Below, piece by piece: positions 45,797 through 50,971 of a stretch of DNA of 50,971 nt. The notes beneath the pieces were generated by a model. That model ran no database searches, was not told where the DNA came from, and saw nothing but the letters and a program-made list of their open reading frames with translations. This DNA comes from Deltaproteobacteria bacterium (lineage in GTDB: Bacteria; Desulfobacterota; Desulfarculia; Adiutricales; Adiutricaceae): NCBI GenBank assembly GCA_031273455.1, contig JAISRZ010000145.1, forward strand, positions 1-50,971, in the 5' to 3' direction. Each line of letters opens with the position of its first letter. The first letter of the stretch is position 1. Both the position numbers and the translations under genes were made by a program.

Positions 45797-47509
45797 ATGT
45801 CCAAGGGAGTCATGACCATCGACGGTCAGACCGTCGAAATCGAAAACGAAAGAAACGTCCTGGAGCTCATCCGGAAGGCCGGGATTGTCCTGCCAACCTT
45901 CTGCTACCATTCGGAACTGTCTATCCACGGCGGTTGTCGGATGTGTATCGTGGAGGACGATCGCGGCAGTTTGATCCCTTCCTGCTCCGAAGAGCCCAGA
46001 AATGGGATGATCATCCACACTAACACCCGTCGGGTGCGGCGTTACCGCCGGAACATCTTGGAGCTTTTACTGGCCAACCACAGCCGGGACTGCACCATCT
46101 GTTTCAATAGCGGCAACTGCCGTTTACAAGAGCTGGCCCGGAGCTTTAACATCTCCTCCATCCGGTTCATGAACACCGCCCACAGCCCGCACATGGACCA
46201 CTCCTCCAAGTGCATCTCCAAGGATCCCAACCGTTGCATTCTCTGCGGTGACTGCGTGCGGATTTGTAACGAGGTCCAGAACGTTGGGGCTATTGATTTC
46301 GCCCACCGGGGCTCGGACATGCACATTTCCACCCCCTTTGGGGTGCCCTTGGCCGAGTCCGTCTGCGTGGGCTGCGGTCAGTGCGCGGCGGTCTGCCCGA
46401 CTGGGGCCATTATCGTTAAAAACGACATCAATAAGGTCTGGCGGGCTTTAGACAACCAAGAGACCTTTGTGACCGTCCAGGTGGCCCCGGCCGTTCGGGT
46501 GGCTTTAGGCCAAGAGTTTGGTTTAGGCGATGGGGAAAACTCCATTGGTTACATCGTGGCCGCTCTCCATCGCTTGGGTTTTGACAAGGTCTTTGACACC
46601 TCCACCTCGGCGGATTTAACGGTCATTGAGGAGTCGCGGGAGTTTGTCCAAAGGCTGCAGAGCTGGCACGATATGCCGCTTTTCACCTCCTGCTGCCCAG
46701 CTTGGATCAATTACGTGGAAAAGCATTACCCGGAGATCATGCCCCATGTCTCCACTTGCCGCTCGCCCATGCAGATGTTCGCCTCGGTCTTGGCCGACGA
46801 ATACCGGAAAGTCCCGGGCAAGCGCCATGTCCATGTGGCCATCATGCCCTGCACGGCCAAAAAGTTTGAGGCCGCCAGAGACGAGTTTGTGACCGATGGC
46901 CAACCCAACGTGGACTTTGTTTTAACCACCCAAGAGCTCGTCCAAATGATCCGGCAGTCCGGCATCCTCTGGGAGGATCTAGAGCCCGAGGGCGTGGACA
47001 ACCCCTTTAGCGTCTACACTGGGGCGGCGGTTATCTTTGGGGTGACCGGTGGGGTGACCGAGGCCGTTTTACGCGAGCTCGCCGATGACCATGGGCCGAC
47101 CGCTCTAAAGAAGCTGGCTTTCGTGGGGGTCCGGGGCCAAGATGGCCTTAAGGAGACCAAGATCACCGTGGGCGGCAAAGAACTGTCCATCGCCGTGGTC
47201 AGCGGTCTAGGCAACGCCTCGGCCTTGATCGAGGATTTAAAGTCTGGCGTCCGGAAATACCATTTTGTTGAGGTTATGGCTTGCCCCGGCGGTTGCGTCT
47301 GTGGGGCCGGTCAGCCAGTGGTGCCTTTATCTCACCGGGCCGCCCGCGGGAAGGGCCTGTATTCCGCTGATTTATTGACTAGCATTAAGCGCTCTGAGGA
47401 TAACCCGTTAATGGCGACTCTTTATGATGGCCTTTTGAAGGGGCGCAATCACGATCTTCTGCACGTCCACTACCCCGGCCATAAAGGCCATCACAATCAC
47501 GCCGCTTAA
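45797..47509 (+). CDS. hydA: [FeFe]-hydrogenase catalytic subunit HydA/HndD
   Basis: 570 residues from ATG 45797, preferred over TTG 45785 and GTG 45788 because GGTGAGAG precedes it. N-terminal ferredoxin domains: [2Fe-2S] (FCYHSELSIHGGCRMC, PSCSEE), His-Cys3 [4Fe-4S] (HSRDCTICFNSGNC) and two [4Fe-4S] (CILCGDCVRICNEV, CVGCGQCAAVCPTGAI). H-cluster motifs: TSCCPAW (C299, C300), MPCTAKKFEAARDE (C352) and EVMACPGGCVCGAGQP (C496, C500). In the third motif an extra cysteine (C502) and alanine replace the more usual GCxxGGGQP residues. The C-terminus has the HDLLHVHY motif of multi-subunit enzymes and a His-rich tail GHKGHHNHAA. It makes or consumes H2, probably by coupling NADH and ferredoxin. The HydEFG maturases are not in this window. 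Confidence 0.95.
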   Translation: MSKGVMTIDGQTVEIENERNVLELIRKAGIVLPTFCYHSELSIHGGCRMCIVEDDRGSLIPSCSEEPRNGMIIHTNTRRVRRYRRNILELLLANHSRDCTICFNSGNCRLQELARSFNISSIRFMNTAHSPHMDHSSKCISKDPNRCILCGDCVRICNEVQNVGAIDFAHRGSDMHISTPFGVPLAESVCVGCGQCAAVCPTGAIIVKNDINKVWRALDNQETFVTVQVAPAVRVALGQEFGLGDGENSIGYIVAALHRLGFDKVFDTSTSADLTVIEESREFVQRLQSWHDMPLFTSCCPAWINYVEKHYPEIMPHVSTCRSPMQMFASVLADEYRKVPGKRHVHVAIMPCTAKKFEAARDEFVTDGQPNVDFVLTTQELVQMIRQSGILWEDLEPEGVDNPFSVYTGAAVIFGVTGGVTEAVLRELADDHGPTALKKLAFVGVRGQDGLKETKITVGGKELSIAVVSGLGNASALIEDLKSGVRKYHFVEVMACPGGCVCGAGQPVVPLSHRAARGKGLYSADLLTSIKRSEDNPLMATLYDGLLKGRNHDLLHVHYPGHKGHHNHAA

Positions 47510-47538
47510 AGTCCGCCGTTTTCCCTCCCTCTTTGTCT

Positions 47539-47563
47539 GACGGGCGCGTTTATCGCGCCCGTC
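47539..47563. terminator. Terminator after hydA
   Basis: Perfect 10-bp stem GACGGGCGCG / CGCGCCCGTC with a 5-nt loop, between the convergent hydA and oppC-like genes. A pyrimidine-rich tail follows on the plus strand. Confidence 0.85.
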
Positions 47564-47597
47564 CTCCTTCCTGGTCTTATATTTTTAATAAACGGCT

Positions 47598-48449
47598 TTA
47601 AGAGTTGTCCCGGTTGGAGCTGTGGGGGTTAAAGGCTTCCCTTAGGCCCTCGCCTAAAAGGTTGTAGCTTAAGACCGTGGCTAAGATGGCTAGACCCGGG
47701 TATAAGCTGAGCCACCAGGCCCGGGTTAGATGGTCTTTGCCGTCAGTGAGCATGGACCCCCAGGTGGGGGTGGGCGGTTGGACCCCTAAACCTAAAAAGG
47801 AAAGGGAGCTTTCCGTTAAGATGGCCCCGGCCACCCCCAAGGTGGCCGAGACCAGAACCGGGCCCATGGCGTTGGGCAGGAGGTGGCGCCAAACGATCCG
47901 AGCGGCCGAGGCCCCTTGGGCCCGGGCCGCTAAGACAAAATCCCGGGTCATTAAGCTTAAAAACTCGGCTCTAACCAAACGGGCCACGCCCATCCAACTG
48001 GTTAAACCAATAACGATCATCACGTTCCAGATGGAAGGGTCCAAGATGGCGATGACGGCTAAGATCAAAAACATGCTGGGAAAACAGAGCATTAAATCGC
48101 AAAAGCGCATGATTAGGCCATCCACCAAGCCGCCCCGGTAACCGGCGATGGCCCCTAAGATTAAGCCGATTAAAGTGGCTAGGCCCACGGCCACAAAGCC
48201 GACCTTTAAGCTAATCCTGGAACCCCAAATTAAGCGCGACAAAACGTCCCGGCCCAAAGAGTCGGTCCCTAGGAGGTGCTGGTTATAGCCCGGGGGTTTT
48301 AGGCGCTCTTTAATGGCCACGGCCTCGGGGTCATGGGTGGCCAAGACGGGGGCTAACCAGGAGACCATAAACATGGCCAGAACCACTAACCCGCCAGCGA
48401 AGGCGAGGCGGTTGGCTAAGATTCGTTTAAAAGCTTTTTTCGGCGACAT
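47598..48449 (-). CDS. ABC transporter permease, DppC/OppC family
   Basis: 283 residues. An N-terminal membrane helix (about 15-37), the typical motif LGTDSLGRDVLSRLIWGSRISL after it, five further helices, and the EAA-loop region FVLAARAQGASAARIVWRHLLPNAMGPVLV, followed by ESSLSFLGLGVQPPTPTWGSML, all match peptide/nickel-type C permeases. It pairs with the B permease 23 bp upstream. Genes for the binding protein and the two ATPases are not in this window; since the operon ends here at the hydA terminator, they are likely elsewhere or upstream of the Hsp20 pair. AAGGAAG lies before the ATG. Substrate (peptide, nickel or other) cannot be read from permeases. Confidence 0.92.
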   Translation of the reverse strand: MSPKKAFKRILANRLAFAGGLVVLAMFMVSWLAPVLATHDPEAVAIKERLKPPGYNQHLLGTDSLGRDVLSRLIWGSRISLKVGFVAVGLATLIGLILGAIAGYRGGLVDGLIMRFCDLMLCFPSMFLILAVIAILDPSIWNVMIVIGLTSWMGVARLVRAEFLSLMTRDFVLAARAQGASAARIVWRHLLPNAMGPVLVSATLGVAGAILTESSLSFLGLGVQPPTPTWGSMLTDGKDHLTRAWWLSLYPGLAILATVLSYNLLGEGLREAFNPHSSNRDNS

Positions 48450-48472
48450 GGGTCTTCCTTAATGGTGGCCGT

Positions 48473-49456
48473 TCACTTAAAGGCCGCGTCCCGCACCCGC
48501 GGATCGACTAAAGCGTAGCCTAAGTCGGCCAGAAGGTTGCCTAGTAAGGTTAAGACCGCGCCCATGACTAACCCGCCCATGACCACCGGGTAATCCCGGC
48601 TCATGACGGCGGCGTAAAAGAGTTGGCCTAAGCCGGGGATAGCGTAAATGGACTCCATAATGACCGAGCCGCCAATTAAACCGGGGACGGATAACCCTAA
48701 GATGGTCACGACCGGGATTAAAGCGTTTCTTAAGGCGTGTTTCCAGAGGACGACCCGCTCGGATAGACCCTTAGCCCTCGCGGTGGTTAAAAAGTCTTGG
48801 CGGATAATGTCAATGGTATTGGAGCGTAAGTAGCGGGAAAGCCCAGCCAACCCCCCCAAAGACGAGATAATGGTGGGCATTATTAAGTGGCGGCCAAGGT
48901 CTAAAGCCTTATCCCAAAAACCCAAAGTCCCAAAACGCAAAGAGGTTAACCCCGAGGTGGGCAGCCAACCTAAGTGAACCCCAAAGAGCCACATGCCAAG
49001 CAGGGCCAACCAAAAGGACGGGGCCGCGAAACAGATAAACACCAAGACCGTGGAGACCCGATCGAAGACCCCGCCGGCCCGAGTGGCCGCCCAGAGGCCC
49101 AAAGGGATGGAAATGGCCAGGATAATGGCCATGGAGGCCACGTTTAAAGCTAAAGTGATGGGCAGACGCTCAAAGATCTTATCCTTAACTAGCCGCCGGT
49201 CCGGGGAAAAGGACCGGCCAAAATCCAACTGGGCTAGGTTCTTAAGCCAGTTCCAGTACTGGATATGGAGGGGTTTGTCCAAGCCATAGATCTCCCTTAA
49301 GCGAATCCGGGCCTGTTGACTGGCCTCGGGGTTAAGGTTGGTTATCTGATCCGTGGGGTCCCCGGGGGCTAGGCGCATGACCAAAAAGCTGATTAAGGTG
49401 ATGCCTAGTAAGGCGGGAACCATTAAGATGATTCTTTTGAGGGAGTATTTGAGCAT
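48473..49456 (-). CDS. ABC transporter permease, DppB/OppB family
   Basis: 327 residues from ATG at 49456; a TTG six codons upstream (49474) is possible but has no better ribosome-binding site. The N-terminus YSLKRIILMVPALLGITLISFLVMRLAPGDP is the B-permease signature, and the EAA loop DFLTTARAKGLSERVVLWKHALRNALIPVVTILG with ESIYAIPGLGQLFYAAVMSRDYPVV completes it; six membrane helices are predicted. It forms the pore with the adjacent C permease. The gene is divergent from the Hsp20 operon, with both promoters in the 150-bp gap. Confidence 0.92.
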   Translation of the reverse strand: MLKYSLKRIILMVPALLGITLISFLVMRLAPGDPTDQITNLNPEASQQARIRLREIYGLDKPLHIQYWNWLKNLAQLDFGRSFSPDRRLVKDKIFERLPITLALNVASMAIILAISIPLGLWAATRAGGVFDRVSTVLVFICFAAPSFWLALLGMWLFGVHLGWLPTSGLTSLRFGTLGFWDKALDLGRHLIMPTIISSLGGLAGLSRYLRSNTIDIIRQDFLTTARAKGLSERVVLWKHALRNALIPVVTILGLSVPGLIGGSVIMESIYAIPGLGQLFYAAVMSRDYPVVMGGLVMGAVLTLLGNLLADLGYALVDPRVRDAAFK

Positions 49457-49492
49457 GGAAAATCTTTGGGCCAAAAACGGCCCGATCTAGTC

Positions 49493-49520
49493 TTGACAGT
49501 CCGGAAAGCGTGTTTATTAT
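49493..49520 (+). promoter_or_regulatory. Promoter of the Hsp20 operon
   Basis: TTGACA (49493-49498), 16-bp spacer, TATTAT (49515-49520). The leader of about 80 nt starts with the imperfect palindrome CCTAG-N10-CTAGG (49525-49544). No sigma-32 consensus, CIRCE element or clear RNA thermometer was seen. Confidence 0.6.
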
Positions 49521-49608
49521 TTTTCCTAGGAACGAACCGCTAGGCTCAACCGAAGATTTAAAGGCTCTAGTTAAGGAGCTTCATTTTATAACTCGTGGAG
49601 GACGACAA

Positions 49609-50073
49609 ATGGCTTTTCTACCTTTTTTGGGGCGCGCCTTCCCCATACCGGTCTTTTGGGAGCTGGAAAAGATGCGCGGCCACATGGAAAGCGTTTACAA
49701 CGCCTTAACGGGCGGAATCAATCAGATCCGGAGAAATTATACAGGAGTTTTCCCTCTGGTCAATATTCTTGAGGAGGACGAAAACCTCTTCATCGTGGCT
49801 GAGCTGCCGGGTTTGGCCGCGGACCAGCTGGATATCTCCGTTAAAGGCGACACCCTAACGGTCAAAGGCGAGAAAGCCGCCGAAAAGGCCGAAGGGGACA
49901 TCAATTACCACCGTCGGGAGCGGGAGTTTGGCTCCTTTAGCCGCTCGGTCACCCTGCCGGTCAAGATCAAAGCCGATGAGGTCGGCGCGGTCTATAAGAA
50001 CGGAATACTAACCATAACCTTGCCCAAAGCCGCCGAGGCCCGGGCCCATCAGGTTAAGGTCCAAGCCCAGTAA
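49609..50073 (+). CDS. Small heat-shock protein, Hsp20/alpha-crystallin family (1)
   Basis: 154 residues from ATG 49609, chosen over the longer frame from 49510 because GGAGG (49597-49601) precedes it by 7 nt and the alpha-crystallin homology starts well downstream. The N-terminus is hydrophobic (FLPFLGRAFPIPVFWELEKM). The alpha-crystallin domain (about 48-145) shows NILEEDENLFIVAELPGL, DISVKGDTLTVKGEK, YHRREREFGSFSRSVTLP and the C-terminal VYKNGILTITLPKA. It would hold unfolded proteins as an ATP-independent chaperone in oligomers. A second Hsp20 follows 23 bp later, a usual paired arrangement. Confidence 0.93.
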   Translation: MAFLPFLGRAFPIPVFWELEKMRGHMESVYNALTGGINQIRRNYTGVFPLVNILEEDENLFIVAELPGLAADQLDISVKGDTLTVKGEKAAEKAEGDINYHRREREFGSFSRSVTLPVKIKADEVGAVYKNGILTITLPKAAEARAHQVKVQAQ

Positions 50074-50096
50074 GTCTGGGTGATAAGGAGGAAAAC

Positions 50097-50507
50097 ATGA
50101 CCCAGACTAATACCCCCGAACTGAACGTTCATGAGAAAAGGCCCTTGGATCCCGGCTCGGCCGAGCACACTTCCACCACCCCCCAGTTTAGCCCCCAGGT
50201 GGACATCTGGGAAAACGACCAGGGGTTGACCGTGGTGGCTGACATGCCCGGAGTGACCGCTGACGGGCTTAACATAGACTTAAACGACAACGTTTTGACC
50301 ATCCATGGCCATGTGCTACCCCCCTCGGCCACCCGGAAGCTTTTGGCCCAAGAGTTTGAGGTGGGCGATTATTATCGCCAGTTTAAGCTCTCCGAGGACA
50401 TTGATAAGGAAGCCATAGCCGCGACCATTAAAGACGGGGTTTTAACGGTGTCCTTACCCAAGCAAGCCCCGGCTCAGCCCCGGAAGATCAACGTGGTCAC
50501 CGCGTAA
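50097..50507 (+). CDS. Small heat-shock protein, Hsp20/alpha-crystallin family (2)
   Basis: 136 residues. A polar N-terminal arm (about 1-30) precedes the alpha-crystallin domain (about 31-128): VDIWENDQGLTVVADMPGV, NIDLNDNVLTIHGHV, FEVGDYYRQFKLSEDI and ATIKDGVLTVSLPK. The conserved arginine stretch of the usual RxYxxFxRxFxLP motif is changed (GDYYRQFKLSE), as is common in the second member of paired sHsp operons. It is co-transcribed with the first gene and may form mixed oligomers. AAGGAGG precedes the ATG. A strong terminator follows at 50534-50576. Confidence 0.93.
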   Translation: MTQTNTPELNVHEKRPLDPGSAEHTSTTPQFSPQVDIWENDQGLTVVADMPGVTADGLNIDLNDNVLTIHGHVLPPSATRKLLAQEFEVGDYYRQFKLSEDIDKEAIAATIKDGVLTVSLPKQAPAQPRKINVVTA

Positions 50508-50533
50508 GGTTAGACCCGGCGCTTAAAAGTTAA

Positions 50534-50576
50534 AGCTAGGCCGGTCCGCGCCAATGGGACTGGCCTAGCTTTTTTT
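50534..50576 (+). terminator. Intrinsic terminator of the Hsp20 operon
   Basis: AGCTAGGCCGGTCC (50534-50547) pairs with GGACTGGCCTAGCT (50557-50570), 14 bp with one G-T pair, then six or seven T. Confidence 0.92.
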
Positions 50577-50937
50577 GTGGGTTAGCCTCTTTTAGCCGCG
50601 GGGTTTAGGGAGGCTAAGCTCTTTTTGGTTAGCCTCTTTTGGCTATTCTTGACCGTGATTGGCCTATAGGCGACCGCGACTCAAATTTTGGAAATTGGAA
50701 TTACTGTATAGGCGAAGAACAATTTGACAAACCTTTGGCTTGGGCGCTAAATTGCCCCAGGACTAATTTTTTTCGAAGTTTTGGTTTTTATATTTCCGCT
50801 TAAAAAGAGTGATGTATCGCCTTATTGGAGTCTTAAGTGAGACGAAATCCTGATATAGCTCAGAATATCCGGCTTCAGGAGAGGATACGCGACTTTTTTT
50901 CAAATAAAAAGTTGTTCGGTCCATATCGTATCCAGAT

Positions 50938-50953
50938 TGGCATGATTCTTGCT
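50938..50953 (+). promoter_or_regulatory. Sigma-54 promoter, second copy with CT tract
   Basis: TGGCATGATTCTTGCT matches the sigma-54 consensus and is identical to the tpsA promoter at 14335-14350 except for C to T in the -24 element. It also runs directly into CT repeats. The downstream gene is beyond the window. Confidence 0.75.
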
Positions 50954-50971
50954 CTCTCTCTCTCTCTCTCT
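50952..50971 (+). repeat. (CT)n microsatellite truncated by the window end
   Basis: At least ten uninterrupted CT units, starting in the -12 element exactly as at 14349-14386. Confidence 0.95.

Larger units (their letters stand above)
50508..50971. other. Right-end intergenic region
   Basis: After the Hsp20 terminator no gene is seen. The last 100 bp contain an inverted repeat GGATACG (50883-50889) / CGTATCC (50927-50933), then a sigma-54 promoter and a CT tract cut by the window end. The gene it serves lies outside the window. Confidence 0.6.

Noticed and set aside
43397..46903. Several long minus-strand frames opposite hydCBA
   Set aside because: The plus-strand proteins have complete cluster and active-site motifs; the minus frames arise from the biased codon use.
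49521..49608. RNA thermometer in the Hsp20 leader
   Set aside because: Only short, weak pairings with the Shine-Dalgarno region could be drawn by eye; no fourU or ROSE pattern.

Overview
The window reads as one stretch of a Gram-negative anaerobe: outer-membrane proteins, TonB and two-partner secretion genes sit beside a three-gene [FeFe]-hydrogenase operon of the electron-bifurcating type, an FmdE-family gene and a NifA-like sigma-54 activator. This mix suggests a Desulfobacterota/deltaproteobacterial, possibly host-associated organism; that is inference from gene content, not a phylogenetic placement. Coding density is low: several gene-free gaps exceed 700 bp and one is 2.8 kb. No rRNA, tRNA, CRISPR array or intact insertion sequence was recognised.

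Layout. 1-780: two near-identical tails of Rpn-type (PD-(D/E)XK transposase-like) proteins, the first entering the window in a 12-bp tandem repeat. 964-2924: an unknown protein and a convergent DUF364-FmdE pair. 3518-8374: an RND/MMPL exporter, a LolA-like periplasmic protein and an outer-membrane barrel-like protein, probably one trans-envelope export system. 9138-21255: an unusual adhesin-secretion locus, exbB-exbD-tonB1, tpsB1, tpsA, tpsB2, a 20-codon exbD remnant and tonB2. tpsA is preceded by a consensus sigma-54 promoter that runs directly into a (CT)19 microsatellite; the same promoter plus CT tract recurs at the right end of the window. 21429-22047: a ~600-bp MITE-like element with 32-bp terminal inverted repeats, symmetrical subterminal repeats and a 10-bp target duplication. 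22073-30704 (minus): a two-gene candidate defence module, a sacsin-like ATPase fused to an SF1 helicase plus a RecD-like helicase with a nuclease-like C-terminus. 30870-32756 (minus): two overlapping flavodoxin-fold genes and a TIGR04076-like protein. 33430-39625: carA-carB with a strong promoter containing a palindrome, then the NifA-like regulator. 39813-40616: a membrane-anchored unknown with mosaic base composition. 40617-43432: a large gene-free region. 43433-47509: hydCBA. 47598-49456 (minus): an oppBC-type permease pair without other transporter parts. 49493-50570: two Hsp20 genes with promoter and terminator.

How the parts may work together. The TpsB paralogues would export TpsA and possibly a substrate encoded elsewhere. 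ExbB/ExbD could energise either TonB. The consensus sigma-54 promoter makes tpsA a likely target of an enhancer-binding protein; one such activator is encoded in this window, but no link between them is shown. HydABC would oxidise NADH and reduced ferredoxin together to release H2, or run in reverse. The best candidates for something undescribed are the sigma-54/CT-tract promoter family, the TonB-linked two-partner secretion locus with its exbD minigene, and the ATPase-helicase/helicase-nuclease pair.
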